A stretch of DNA of 64,000 bases from Planococcus citri (taxonomy: Eukaryota > Arthropoda > Insecta > Hemiptera > Pseudococcidae). The stretch's first letter is position 1. Every line of letters starts with the position of its first letter. A program made the translations under genes and the position numbers. The stretch is taken from the NCBI RefSeq assembly GCF_950023065.1, contig NC_088678.1:6686580-6750579 (forward strand), given 5' to 3'. The notes under the pieces are model-generated. The model was not told where the DNA came from and did no database searches. It saw only the letters and a program-made list of their open reading frames with translations. Of this stretch, positions 22,761 through 35,411 are shown in pieces.

Positions 22761-22935
22761 AGTGGACTGCTACATAAGCGGCAACTCGGCAACTTAGCAA
22801 CTTCGTTTCGCGTCAGTGGAACGAAAATGATAAGAAGTTGCTCGGTTATTGGCTGGAACTAGCAACCAAATCAAAATTTTTTGATTTGGTTGCCAAGTTG
22901 CCAGTTGCTAGTTGCCGCTTATGTAGCAGTCCACT
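22761..22935. mobile_element. 175-bp palindromic element
   Basis: AGTGGACTGCTACATAAGCG (22761) is the exact inverse of the sequence ending at 22935. The arms continue with GCAACT words, and a small inner palindrome (AAATCAAAATTTTTTGATTT) lies near 22880. No clear target duplication, so the superfamily is unknown. Confidence 0.75.
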
Positions 22936-22950
22936 AAAACTAACGTATTA

Positions 22951-23110
22951 GGTTTGTTCGTTTTTATTACTCGGTCTAACCGGGTCTACACTTTCCTTAC
23001 TCTCCTTACTCCGCTCTCCACTTTTTACCCCTGATTTAACCAAAGACCTATAACAGGTCTCTGGATTTAACCTTACCCGGGTAAGAAACCTGGTTAAAAA
23101 CGAACAAACC
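22951..23110. mobile_element. PIF/Harbinger-like MITE
   Basis: GGTTTGTTCGTTTTT at 22951 and AAAAACGAACAAACC ending 23110 are perfect inverted repeats, flanked by TTA on both sides (22948-22950 and 23111-23113). The 3-bp TTA duplication and the GG...TGTTCG terminus are characteristic of PIF/Harbinger (Tourist-type) elements. Confidence 0.82.
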
Positions 23111-23483
23111 TTATGTCATCAAACAGGATATCTATGATCTGGATGAGCGAATCAAAGCTGTCTATTTTCGTCACGAACGATTCGCTCGATTGTGAAACCG
23201 AATCGCGAATGTTCCCAGACCGATTTCAAATCAAATAACGAACGAGAGTGCTCTTATTTACGAAATTGAATTTCTTATCACTAAAAAATTTTATCAAGAA
23301 AAAAAATACCGATAGGAGATTTGAATTTTCGCTCTTTAATCGTAATTAAAACCATTAAAAACCTTTCGCAATGCCTGTTTATAATGATAGGCATGCGATA
23401 ATGCATATAATTTGTTTTGATAGCGAAACATAATATAATATTCAATCATTGATCTACTAAGGCACTGTAAGACTGAAGTGAAA

Positions 23484-25409
23484 ATGGCCCGGACCATTTT
23501 CACCAATTTTCAGTTACTTTTCAATTGGCTGTACGTTTCCACGCCAACTTTTCCGGTGAAAGGAGATCAGGTACGTAGAAGCTTAGCTTACCAATTCACA
23601 CCTCATTTCAAATCATTCCGACATTACTGTGATTATGAATTACAGGTATCTATTCTAACCAAACCAGATGAATTCTACGATTCGTTGGTTAATCGATGTA
23701 GTCAAGCTACTTCCCGAATTGTGCTCGCTTCTTTATACTTAGGAACCGGGGATAAAGAACAAAGACTGGTAATGTTATTCGATATATTGTTTTCATCACA
23801 TTTACCACGTGGTTCAACGTTCATTTATTCGTATTTTCTCTCATAGGTTGATACTATCGCTGCTAGAGCTAGCGAACGCGAGTCTCATCTTAGGATTAAA
23901 ATTTTACTGGATAATTTTCGAGGATCTCGAGGAGAATTGAATTCTAGACAAATGTTATTATCGGTTTTGGAACAAAAAGCTCATGTACAGGTATGCAATT
24001 ATTCATTCACGTCATTCTGAAAAATAAGACGAGTAAGATGATTTTGTAACTGTGTGTTTATGTATATAGGTTGCTTTGTATCGTACTCCAAAAGTAGGAA
24101 ATTTTCTAAGCAAGATTTTACCTCCAAGATACAACGAATTGATCGGTTTACAACATATGAAGATATACGTAGTCGATGACGATGTCATGATCAGCGGGTA
24201 AACTATTTTATAATCAAAATTACATCTTGATTACGTTACCGTAGATTCGAAATAATCGTTGTTTTATTTTCAGTGCTAATCTGAGCCATGACTATTTCAC
24301 GAACCGGCAAGACAGATGTATATTGATCAAAGATAATAAACAAATAGCTGATTTCTTCGAAGGAGTTGTTAGTATTTTATGCGACGCGTCGTTACAATTA
24401 GACAAACACGATCAACTTTCAGTACTAGGATCGAAAACCGAACCTCAAGATTACGTAATGAATGTCCAGGATCTAAAATATAAATTAATATCGTATTATT
24501 CTTCGTTTATCCATTCGCCTAAACAGAATCAAAGTAAGTGTACACATATTCGAGCTAAATATTCTACGATCTGTTCGAGTATTTAAATATGTACGTGAAT
24601 CATTACAGCTTCGGAATACGATACGTGGATCTTCCCTACAATTGAAATACCACCCTGTGACATACATATCGACAGCACCGCTGTAGGAGAAGTATTAGCA
24701 AACATACCGAATAACTCTCACGTTCATTTAGCCAGCGGTTACTTCAATTTAAACGATAAATACGTATCAGCTATCTTAAAATCTAACGCAAAATACGACG
24801 TACTTGTTGCACATCCTACGGTCAGTGTTATTTGTAAGTATAGTCTCGTTAGAAGTTATTTAACGTTGTTTTCGACCTCAGATTTTTTATTTATCAGGCT
24901 AACGGATTCTACCAGTCGAATGGATTATCTGGTTATATCCCCGATATGTATACTTGCCTGACTGAAAGATTCTTACAAAAAGTCGAGTTGAATTATTTAA
25001 CCGATCGGATCAATATACACGAGTATAAAAGACCCGAATGGACTTTCCATGGTAAAGGTATTTGGGTTACTCCTCCTAATGAAAATACTCCTCAGCTTAC
25101 TGTTATAGGATCATCGAATTATGGTTTGTATTGGCTCACATCATCATAGGTACTCATTCTTTTGAAAACATCGAATCGAAAATTCATTCTGTGTATTTTT
25201 CCTCAGGTGCCAGATCCCAGGATCGAGATTTAGAAAGTCAGATTATTTTACTAACGGAAAATGAAAATTTAAGACATCAATTGCATAGAGAACATCAGAA
25301 AATGTATCAGTACTCGGAAACTTTTGATCGTAAGACCTTAGTCGAAGAAAAAAGATCACCTAGAAGCTGGATCGCTTTTTTAGTTCTTTTGTTGAAGAGT
25401 TATTTTTAA
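23484..25409 (+). CDS. PGS1: CDP-diacylglycerol-glycerol-3-phosphate 3-phosphatidyltransferase
   Basis: This enzyme makes phosphatidylglycerophosphate from CDP-diacylglycerol and glycerol-3-phosphate, the committed step to cardiolipin in mitochondria. Eight exons: 23484-23570, 23646-23768, 23847-23990, 24070-24197, 24274-24533, 24609-24820, 24898-25123 and 25207-25409, with GT/AG borders and short introns of 74-82 bp (76 bp typical). They total 1383 nt (460 residues). Phospholipase D-type motifs are visible: HMKIYVVDDD (about residue 146, H-x-K-x4-D) followed by ISGANLSHDYF, and FHGKGIWV (about 368) followed by VIGSSNYGARS and RDLE. The second motif lacks the D, which I believe is usual for PGS1. 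Intron 1 is a multiple of three and open, so retention is possible, but splicing restores the family reading GDQ-VSILTKP. The N-terminus is short compared with the human protein. Start chosen at the first ATG of the frame. Confidence 0.92.
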
Positions 25410-25843
25410 ATACTATTACTTTCTTTAGATAATATTGTAAACATTGTGATATGCGTCGGTAGCTTTTGAAATATTAATAGTATGTATTGCAGAAGAATAT
25501 ATTATCGTGATAGAATTAAATGAAAAATAGTTGTGGTTTTAAAATTTTAAAAGTGATTGTTTGTTTTGTAATTTTTGCATTTATTTTTAATACTTAGTTG
25601 ACGCATTATTGGAATATATTATCGAAATTTCGCGTTCATTATTGCTATTTTTCATTTTCAACCGGTTTGGCGGTAATTTGTTTTACAGAAAAACTTACTG
25701 ATAAGAGTTGGGCAAATGGTTATGCAACCATTCTCACATCACACGTTCCAAGTGGCTAATTATTGTTATTGCAGTCTCTGAACCTTGACATTCAACATTC
25801 ACTTTGACTCTGAGCCAATTTTAGTGAACACGAAGTCGAAAGA
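25410..25843. other. Intergenic region PGS1-DFFB
   Basis: A 434-bp AT-rich spacer between two genes on the same strand. It must hold the PGS1 3' end and the DFFB promoter, but no distinct motif could be supported. Confidence 0.4.
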
Positions 25844-28800
25844 ATGCCACGTTTGCGATGTGTTCGAGGATTCAAAGTAACAAACGTCAAACGAAGTCGT
25901 CTAGTTGGTATCGCTTGTGAAACACTTCAACAGCTGAAATCCAAAGGATGTGAAAAACTTCAAGTACGTATTCATATCACTTCAAAACACCTCATATCAC
26001 TCTAGTAATATGATATAATCTCTTATTAGATTTCCAAAACCTCCAAACATATCGACGTCTGCCTTACCGATGGAACCATCGTCGACGACGAACAATTCTT
26101 CAAACACATCCCCAATCAAACCATCTTGATTCTACGTCAACCAGGAGAAAGAATAGTCGAAGGTATAAATCTAGATACTCGTTTACTTTTACATCGAATC
26201 ACACACAGTTCCTTTAATCATACTACGAATAGTACCGCTAAATATTCTAAAATTAATCTCATCCGAATCTAAAGTACTGTGTAGAAATTTCGGCTGATTG
26301 TTGAATATAGCCCAGAGTACTCCGTTCTTGTCTACTTCAACGTCCGATGGATAAATCAACGTTTTGTCTTCGGTAATCACTCCTTGGGTTTTCTCACTAT
26401 ATTCGTCTCCGCTAAAATGAAACGATTCCGGTCAACATAATTCATCATACAATCGTATCAGTTACTTTATTTATTCATCGTATACCTGAATGAATTCCAA
26501 CAAGCGATCGCGTTCTTTGAAATCAACGTATAGAACAGGACACCGGTTTCTTCGTCGAAACTCGAAGCACACGACTGCGAGTTCAAACCTTTCGAACCCA
26601 TTACTTTAAATTCGTAGAAACTCTTCGCTGTATCTAACGTTTTATTCTGGATTACTTTGGTAGGAACGGCGAACTGCATCAGACTAGCTAAAGGACTAAA
26701 ATACAGTATTCGGTGATCGTCTCTGCCCACCGGTGACATCGATAAGCTAAAGATACCGTGCTGGCTCTGATAGTGGATCCCATCTATGTCTAAATCACCG
26801 CACAGAGGATCGAAATGAAAATAATTATGGCCAACTTTATGGAATTCTTGACTCTTCATGTTATAAACGATTAATTCGTAGTTGTTCGCATCTGCGATGT
26901 AGACGTAAGCGGTGTCACAGTTTGAAGAAGTAACATCGACTAGAATATCCGATAGGAATGGCTCGGTTTTGTAATCTGTCTTGGTTTTGATCTTCTGCGA
27001 ATCTATTTGTAGGTTTGTTCGTAAATCGTATACGACGATGGCTGGATCAGTCTCGTGTTTGTGTTCAATTTGACCGGAATCTATGGCCCATAAACGATCG
27101 CAGTTGTCTACGTGGATGTTCAGTATCGACGTTATGTTACGTATTTGTAAATCGTGTACGTCCAGGTTCGGATACGGGATCAATTCTGGCGATTTTACTT
27201 CGGTTTCGGTATCTGTAAGATGGTCGAAGGATTATTTTAAAAGGAGTATCGTGAGAATTCATCGTTTATTACGAATTATGTTGAGTATTCGTTATAGGAA
27301 ATCGTTTCAGAAAATCATCAAAGTGATCACGATCGAATTCCCTATTTCCCTTCCAATTTTGTCAACTTCGTTCGCTAATATGGTGCTGTATATTACGATG
27401 AAATATTCGATATTAACGTTACCAGTAAAGTTAACGACGATGTAAGACAACGAAGCCGGTACACCGAACTTGAATCTAGGAGTTGTAACGAAAATCTTCT
27501 CGTTCCATAAAGCAATCGAGGTAGGTATCGCGTTACCCTTCGTGTAAAGTCCATTTTCGATCATCGATTGTTTCTGCGTCTCGTTCTCGAAAGTAAATTC
27601 GATATTTTTCCAATTAAACATTTCTTTCATCCTCGTCCCAGTCATTTCTACTCGTTCGTTTTGGCTAGTGAAAATCAACATCAAGCTGCGGTGCAAGATA
27701 ACCATTACGATAACCGGTTTGCCCCTTTTATTATGCACATATTTATTCTAGCCCTACTTACCATAAAACCCTCATCATCGTTTCCGACGTTTATTAGTCG
27801 ATAATAAATTCTCCTCTGCGGTTCAGCCAACGAATATCTCAATCTAACACGATCGTCGTCGTACTGACCAAATATGTACTAGTGTTGTAATTATCGCCGG
27901 AGAATTTCATTTTAATTATGGCCAAAGCGTTGTGATAAATCTAACGCCGGTTTGTCGTAATTAATTTCGTATTTATAATTGTGGATCACCCTGTTCCTCT
28001 CGTTTCGTTCCTCTCGATGAGTCATTAATTTGTCATACTTAGTTTGTCTTTTATGACACGTTCGTGTCGACGATGGGGAAAAAATCTACATTGTTGTATT
28101 TATCAATGCGAAATGTATTGTTATTTGGTATCTCTACTGTGTGTTGAATTTTTATATGCGATCTTTTGGAATATTTACTCTACTTTGACTGTTATGATGA
28201 ATGAAGGTGACTAGTTCATCTGTACTCCGAAAAGGAATTATACAAAGTATTCTCGTTCATCGACTAACATTTTGACCTCAACTAAATAACATAAGTAAAT
28301 ATTGTGTTATACCTAATTACCTACCTAATACTTATACTCTATTTCCAGACGTCGACATCATTTACAAAGCGTTGAAGTCATTCAACGTGGATCTTCTGAG
28401 AACAGCTGCCGAACATGTAAGGCCATTTCTAGACCAAGATACCCAAGAGAAGATTAAAATTTTAGCTCAATTTGTCAAAGATGAAGAACACTCGAAGAAA
28501 GCTGCACTGAGCAGGAAACTTGATCATCCGGAATGGTTCGAAGGTATGTCTTTATATTACAATATATTTGTGTATCTTTGTTTTTTAGAATTTTTTTTTT
28601 TTGAATTTTGTGGATTTCTTCATTTTTTTAATCGACTTGTTCTGGTTTTAAGAATGGGATTTTTCTGAAACGTCGAGGAATAATTTTGGTTTTATGGATA
28701 TTCATTTGGAGAGGAAGTTATTTAAGGTAGTCTTTTTGGTTTCGATTTCGAATCAGAAATTATTAGACATTATGAGAAATAATTTTGTATTTTTTAGAAT

Positions 28801-31800
28801 TAAATTCGGTTCTTGAAAAATTCGTCCCAAAAGCCTCCACCTCAGTAGTGAAAATGAAAAAAAAAAAAAAAAAAAAAAAAATTGAAAACAGTAAGTTGAT
28901 TCCAACAAATGATAATTTTTCCAAAAAAAAAAAAAAAAAAAAAAAAATATAGAAATGTGAAAGGAAGGAGGCAAGCAACCCGGAATTTATTGCTTTTTTG
29001 GATTCAAAGTTGATTTTTTTCCAAAAGGTTTCAATATCGTAATAAATTGAAAAGTTCTGATGATTGAAAGTTGATGAATGAGCTGATAGTGAGATCAGAA
29101 TAATGATGCAGAAAACTTCTAAGTAGGTATAGATGAATAAATAATTTTGGATCAGAATTGTGATTTTCTATGTAGACATGGATATAAAATGTCCGAGAAG
29201 TTCAAATTCAAATATTTCAACGAAAACATTCTTTCAGCATTTCTAAAAATTTTCGAGCTATAAATTAGGTCATGGTCACGATGTTCCAGGATTTTTGAAA
29301 AAAGGGAGTTGAAATGACGCGAATAATTCAAATATTTCGACGAACGTGTGTTTTGAGCGTATCGAAAAATTTTCAGCCCAAAATTGCATCACGATTTTGT
29401 GATTTTTGGCATTTTCGAAAAAAGTCTTCACATGTGATTTATCAAATTGGATTGAAATTTCACGAAAAATTTTGAGCGGTAAATTGGATCATGATTTTTG
29501 AGGATTTTTGAAAAAGGTGTCATGAAAATTTCGACGGGTCATTCCACCGCAATCAGTTTGGTCCCAGCCCCCTCAGAGGGCGGGTGGGGGGCTTCCATTA
29601 TTTTCACATTGTCTCGTGGTACTCAACTTCAGCAGCCTATTTCTCCGAAACCATGATACTTTGATCAAAACTGATTTCACAGTTCGAAAGAGCATTGCAT
29701 TTAGAACTTTTTAAGCATTTTGAAATTTTCAAAAGTTGAAAGTTGAACTTTCAAATTGAAAGTTTAAATTTCAAAATGGCGCTGTAAGTGGGAGTTACCA
29801 TGTAAAATTTTGAAAAAATTTCCATAGTTGAAAATTTTGATGCTTTTTTGAAATATTCAAGTTTTGAGATGGGATCTCTTGATGGTGATGGAGCACCCCC
29901 ACCCCCAATTTTGGGCGAAACTTTTGACAGAAAATCTGGGGCATGTGACGTATCGAATTCTATGTTTTTGGTGACGCTGAACACGAATATGACGTCAGAT
30001 TTTTGATAGGACCCCATCCATGGCCCTCAGCACCTCCCCTAAAGGGGTAAAAGTTCAAAAAAGTGTTTTTACTCTTGCGACACATGGAATGGTATGTTTT
30101 TGGTGACGCTGAACACGAATTTGACGTCAGAGTTTTGATTGGACTTCATCCACGGCCCCCAACAGTTTTTTTTTGACTTTTACCTATTGGGGGAGGTTCT
30201 GGGGGCCATGGGTGAGGTCGATTTAAAAAAGTAATGGCAATATTCGTGTTCAGCGATATCGAAAACATACTATTTCATGTGTGACACGAATGTAACCATG
30301 TTTTTGGGGGTTACCCCCTTTGGGGACGTGCTGGGGGCCGTGGACGGGTCCAATCAAAAATCTGACGTCATATTCGTGTTCAGCGTCACCAAAAACATAG
30401 AATTCGATGTGTCACATGCCCCAGATTCTCTTTCAAAAGTTTTGCCCAAAATTGTGGGGTGGGGTGCTCCCCCTCCATTGAGAGATCCCATCTCGAAACT
30501 TGAATATTTCGAAAAAGCATCAAAAGGTTCATCTATAGAAATTTTTTCAAAATTTTAAATGGTAGCTCCCACTTACAGCGCCATTTTGAAATTTTCAAAA
30601 TGCTTAAAAAGTTCTAAATGCAATGCCCTTTCGAACTGTGAAATCAGTTTCGATCAAAGTATCATAGTTTCGGAGGAATGGGCTGCTGAAGTTGAGTACC
30701 TCGAGACAATACGAAATCTGTCGCGATGTTTCCGATCAAGAACTATGAATTCGAGTTTAGTCTCAAAATTCAAAATTTGATATTTCTGATAACATTTTTA
30801 CTCATTTTGATAGGTGACATGGCACCTTTTTCATAATCTCAAGAATATTGATTAGTTTGAGCTCAAAATTCTTCAATTGTTGTCAAAAAAAAGTGTCGAT
30901 AGAAATTTTTGATTCTCAGGTGAAGTTTTAACCTAGTATTTTGATGACAACTTTTTTCAAAAATCCCGAAAATCATGATGAAATTTTGGGCTTACGATTC
31001 TTCAAAATGCTCGAAAAACATTCGAGTTGAATCATTGTGATTTTTTTGGGAAATTTTAACTCATTTTGAGAGATCACATGGCACTTTTTCAAAAATCGCG
31101 AACATCATGACTCAATTTTGGGCTTTATAGTTCGAAATTATTTTTCAAAATCGTTCGTACTAAATTGTGGAACAGCGAATGATTTTTCCATTGAGTCCTA
31201 CTCTGAAGTGGGGCGGGGGGAGGGGCTAATTATGAGAAATTTTGTCGCAGAATTGTAGAATTTTGAAAAAAATGTAAATCAACTTTTTTTGTGGGGGGGG
31301 GGAGGAGGTTGGTGCAAAAAAATTGTCGAGAAAATCAACACAAGTACCTACGAATCAATTAATATCAAACATATACCATGTGCTTCTTTTCCTATTTAAA
31401 TATGTCGAATTGATTTTATTACAGATTTAGAAACGTACGCCGAAACCAAAGAAGACTTTATGCGAAAACGAAGTCGCGGTCGAATCCAAAAATACCTCTA
31501 CAACACCAGAGAAGCCATCAAGAATTCGCCTCTATACTGCAACGAGACGAAAAAAAATCTAGACACGGTATTCAGCGAATTTCACGCGAAACTGAAACGA
31601 GATGATTTCTTCGGTGGCTATTTCGATCGTTCAGACAACACCGGGAAATCGATGTGTGATAAAATTGGCGAATTTCCGTGCCAAGGATTATGGAATAAAG
31701 AGAACTGTTCTTATTTGGGAAACGAATTGGGTAACTTGCAGCATAAGATCAATCCTTACGCTAGTCGAGAAAATAGAGTTATATTTTCAATGTGGAATTT

Positions 31801-32119
31801 AGATCACAGGTTGGTCTCATTTGTGTGTGTGTGTGTGTTTTTTTTTTCATTTTCAAATCTGCAGTATTTTATACAGTGAAGAATTTTTCATGTTTTTTGT
31901 AGAATAGAAAGATCTAGAAGAGTAATTCCAGCGTTGATGCACGCCGCCCAAATATGTTGTCAAAAAGGGAAGAAATCGTATCGAGTCAATTCGCTGTATT
32001 TCTACGAACTTCTGTTTACGACGAAGAATTTGAAACTAGTTCACATCGTTTGTCACGACAAGAACGAGCATAGGTCAGCTATTTGCGACAGAAAACGTTA
32101 TGTCAACGAGGTAAGCTAG
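25844..32119 (+). CDS. DFFB: DNA fragmentation factor 40 kDa / caspase-activated DNase
   Basis: CAD/DFF40 is the nuclease that cuts chromatin between nucleosomes in apoptosis once caspase removes its inhibitor (ICAD). Exons: 25844-25963, 26030-26162, 28349-28543, 31425-31809 and 31903-32119, together 1050 nt (349 residues, close to the human length). Exons 1-2 encode the CIDE-N domain (residues 1-84; LRCVRGFKVTNVKRSRLVG, TDGTIVDDEQF). The rest is the nuclease, with DKIGEFPCQG, INPYASRENRVIFSMWNLDH and the H-x-K-x-x-H-type active region HIVCHDKNEH, where family studies place the catalytic histidines. Intron 2 (26163-28348) contains a Yellow-family gene on the other strand; intron 3 (28544-31424) contains a palindromic repeat. 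The last codons read through GAGGTAAGCTAG: GTAAGC also looks like a splice donor, so a further small exon cannot be excluded. Confidence 0.92.
26189..27705 (-). CDS. Yellow / major royal jelly protein family member
   Basis: Secreted insect proteins of this family act in cuticle pigmentation, behaviour or food proteins; some convert dopachrome. The role of this one is not predicted. Minus-strand exons: 27705-27423, 27212-26486 and 26411-26189, with donors GTAACG and GTATAC and acceptors TTACAG and TTTTAG, totalling 1233 nt (410 residues). Family features in order: a short hydrophobic N-terminus, NWKNIEFTF, PTSIALWNEKIFVTTPRF, FGVPASL, LIPYPNLDVHD, CDRLWAIDSG, YIADANNYELIVYN, FSLSMSPVG, IFSL-type repeats, SSFDEETGVLFY, NAIACWNS, YPSDVEVDKNGVLWAI and INFRI near the end. 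The first ATG of the frame is used. An upstream segment with a GTAAGT donor near 27757 could be a 5' exon, so the signal peptide may differ. The gene lies wholly inside intron 2 of DFFB, antisense to it. Confidence 0.88.
28858..28948. repeat. Two long A-tracts in DFFB intron 3
   Basis: Runs of about 24 and 27 consecutive A (about 28858-28881 and 28922-28947), about 40 bp apart. On the minus strand these are long T-tracts. The frames with poly-Phe peptides here are artefacts. Confidence 0.8.
29606..30708. repeat. Palindromic element in DFFB intron 3
   Basis: The left arm (29606-30140) is the reverse complement of the right arm (30155-30708), centred near 30147. Examples: TTGTCTCGTGGTACTCAACT (29610) with AGTTGAGTACCTCGAGACAA, and AAATGGCGCTGTAAGTGGGA (about 29774) with TCCCACTTACAGCGCCATTT. 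The mirrored frames (29751-30017 minus and 30277-30558 plus) are arm images. The word AACACGAATATGACGTCA also occurs in variant form near 57275. Confidence 0.8.
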
Positions 32120-33727
32120 TAAAAAACACTTCTCGTTTAGTTGGCGTTCAACTTGCTGGTCATTGTTCCGCTCCTGCAACGATTTTTCTGTGGTTTTTTA
32201 ATCGGATTTTATGCGAAAGATGACAGTATGAGTTAATGTTAATATTAATATTTAAGACTGAAGTCCAGTGTTCAATGCACAACAAGATTTTATGTATATT
32301 GTGTAATTTACATATAAGTATACAGTAATTTGAAACGCTTCAACGGCATTGGGTGGTTCTACTTCTTGACTTAGGTACCTGTATTATCAAAGGTACAAAT
32401 TAATTTGAAGGGACTCCATGTGGCCTTTAGTTGGTCTAATTTTCACAGGTGTCTTATGTCTGGTAGGTCCTCCTTTCCTTATTTTTCACTGTTTTTTGCT
32501 GGCAAACCCAGAAACCCAGCTTTTTTTTGACAAAATGTAGGAAAGTTGTTTTCAAAAAATCAAAGGTCAATCAGATTTTGAAAATTTCTTTTTTTCAAGT
32601 TCCCATTAAATGTAGATTATAGAACACCTTTTTACCTCCCATATCCCTCACCTCCAAATTTCAAAAAATTTCCTCCTGAAGAACTTACTACTGACAATCA
32701 CATTTTAAAATTTAAGAATTCAAATTTTGAAAGCAATAATTTTGAAAAATGACATTGGTAATCACCATTATGAGTACCTATAACAGAGTACAAACAATAC
32801 ATATAATTTATAACACAATAAAACCATTACTGTATGTAATAATTAATAGGTAGGTAAACAACAAAGTACAACAACAATAAGTAAGGTAAAGAAACAAAAA
32901 ACAATAAATTACTTACTTCAGTTACTTTCAAGCAGCACATCCCTGAATGGGCATGAGTCGCCATTCTCATATCTGGGATAGCAACCTCATTCAAATCGCT
33001 TTGGGGAGGTTCAGCTGCCCCCAGAACCTCGCAATTACAAAAAGCCTATTTTACTAGTTTCACGACAAACAACTTGAGAAAGGGTGAGCAAATCAAATCC
33101 AAAAGTCAACACGTTCCTACTACATAATTATGTTCATTCACAATTTAATTAATAAAATAACTAATTAAATATTCTTAATTCTATCAAACACTTACAAGAA
33201 TTATAAAATTGAACAGTAATTAATTCAATTTTTCATCTCATTTTCTAGGGACATTTCTAGTCCATAGAACAATATTTTAAGCACTAAACAATTTCAAATT
33301 ATTAATACATATAAGTAGTGTCTTTTAGATAAAATGAAGATAGAAAAATACAATTACTTACTTACTAAGTATATCTTGAACTTCTTTTGACTGTCATTGT
33401 CTGTTACAGTGTAGTTTCTACTAACTTTGTTAACAACTACCTCTTACTAGATGTGGATGGCTATGTTGAAATAGAATCCTCTAGTTTATTTTCATCCATT
33501 CCAAGAATTGGTGATTTCAATTTAAATTTCCCAGGCAATTTAATTTGAAATTCCTAGGATTGCTGGCAGATGCTACTTTTAATAGTTTTCTGCAAAAAAA
33601 TGAAATATAATAATATGAAACAAGTTATTTCCCTTTATATTGAGTTGAATTGATTGAAATTTCTTTTAATATCAATTGATTCAAAATGTAACCCAAACTA
33701 TTATAAGAAAATGTTAAAACACAGGTA
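32120..33727. other. DFFB 3' flank, no gene seen
   Basis: AT-rich DNA with no recognisable gene or repeat family. Any extra terminal exon of DFFB would lie here. Confidence 0.35.
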
Positions 33728-33990
33728 AATCCCTTTAAGACTATTTCCAATGCACAGAGGTGTTTATTGCTTACACATATTTCAGTTTTCGATATTTTTT
33801 CAATTAAAAAAAAATATTTACCTATCTCATGTTTTTAATGAAAAAAAAACTTACTTACTATTGTAAAAATTACTGGGAATAAATAAATAGGTTACCTGGA
33901 ATCCATGCATAAAAATCATAGAAGTTTGAGAAGCTACCACTCCTATCCATAATACAGTTTAATTTGGCTAGCTTTTCTTTAACCATTTCA
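33728..33990. repeat. Direct repeat, copy 1 (copy 2 at 34868-35075)
   Basis: The segments share GACTATTTCC(A)ATGCACAGAG, a TTTATTGC word, AAAAATATTTACCT, CTCATGT..TTTAATGAAAAAAAA, AAAATTACTGGGAAT and AGCTTTTCTTTA in the same order and orientation, about 1.13 kb apart. This suggests a local tandem duplication with a minus-strand exon candidate between the copies. Confidence 0.65.
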
Positions 33991-34409
33991 TTTACAAATT
34001 GGGAGGGGGGGGGATAAACTTGACGAAGTTTTGCAAAAATTGACGATTTCCAATTTTTTTTTTGATTTGAGATTTATAAAAACACCATTTTCCAATTTGG
34101 GACTTAGACCTGAGCTGCAGCTGCAGCCGCAGGTGCACTTTTTGAAATTGAGGTATAAATAAGTTTGATTTGTTGGCAAATGAAAAGAAAAAAACCATAA
34201 CCCTTATTTTTAACTGTAACCTTTATTTTTTTTTGGTCATAACCTTAACCCTTAACCTTAACCTTATTTAATTATTTAGAACAAAAAAATACCCGCTAAA
34301 AATTAACCAATATTTTTATGCTCAAAACCAAAACCTCAAAACCGTAACCAATATTTATTTCATTTTGGTTTCCATCTCTGGAAAATTTTCCAAATGTTGC
34401 ATGATCATA

Positions 34410-34705
34410 CCTGCATACTGTTACGTTTGCTGTATTCCATAGCAAAATATTTGGCATATTCGTTTATGCACTGTATCCAATTTATTTGTCGCTGGTCATT
34501 GCAGTAATAATACACAGTGCAGGCCTGTAGCAGACAGTTGCTGATATTTACTTCGTGTGACGGATCGTACAATGCAATGCATTTGCCGATGCTCCTTACA
34601 GAACCATATTTCCTACATTTCTTGAGTACATGTTGTAATTTTTCATTGCCTATATTGGTACAGTATGGGTTCTTCGATGGCAATGGTGGCGACAATGACA
34701 ATGAA
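34410..34705 (-). CDS. Candidate exon, cysteine-containing protein of unknown function
   Basis: On the minus strand an open segment is framed by a possible acceptor (GTAAGTACAG just before 34705) and donor (CAG|GTATGATC near 34410). It encodes about 98 residues with seven cysteines spaced over CTNIG, KKCRKYG, GKCIALYDP, NCLLQACTVYYYC and WIQCINEY. I do not recognise the family. Such cysteine spacing is compatible with a small secreted protein, but no signal peptide or further exons are established. It lies between two copies of a direct repeat. Confidence 0.35.
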
Positions 34706-35411
34706 CTGTACTTACAAAATAACCAAATCTTAAAGAAAAAATCAAAACAATAATTACATAATTAAGGAGATATTTAATTACCATAGTGAGGAAAACATTT
34801 CAATAGTAATTGAAAACACATCATAAATAGTTTTCTATCTGTTAATATTGTAAAATAATGCCAACTTAGTACGTTTGAGACTATTTCCATGCACAGAGCT
34901 ATTTATTGCGTAAACATATTTAAGTTCTGGATATTTTTTTAATTTTAAAAAAATATTTACCTCATGTGTTTAATGAAAAAAAAAACAAACTTAGGTACTA
35001 AAAATTACTGGGAATCCAGGTATAGAAATTGTAGTTTAACCAGCTTTTCTTTAGCCATCTATATGGCCAGTGTCTATACTGTAATCTACATATTGTGGTG
35101 TCCTTGAGAATCTGATTTCTGAGTTGAGTAGTACCAAACCCAAATTTAATTTGAAGCATGAAGCATTTAATTAATTTGAAATTGACACTAACCATTTATG
35201 ATTCACCACGAATGTGAAATACATTAAAGGGTTGTAAATAATTTGATTTATGAAAACAAGTTTCTGTTTCATGTGAGTAGTGAAATCTTACATTATCCTT
35301 TTTTTGGGGGGATACCCCAGTCCTCTACCTTTTAGCAAGGTAGGGGAAGTTTATTAAGGAATATACATTACAGGACATCTCTTACACAAAGGTTTTTAAA
35401 ATGTACTGACC

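Noticed and set aside
28753..28978. Poly-Phe frames
   Set aside because: Produced by two long A-tracts in an intron.
34190..34340. CCTTAA-rich stretch as a telomere-type repeat
   Set aside because: Degenerate and not the insect TTAGG unit; low complexity only.
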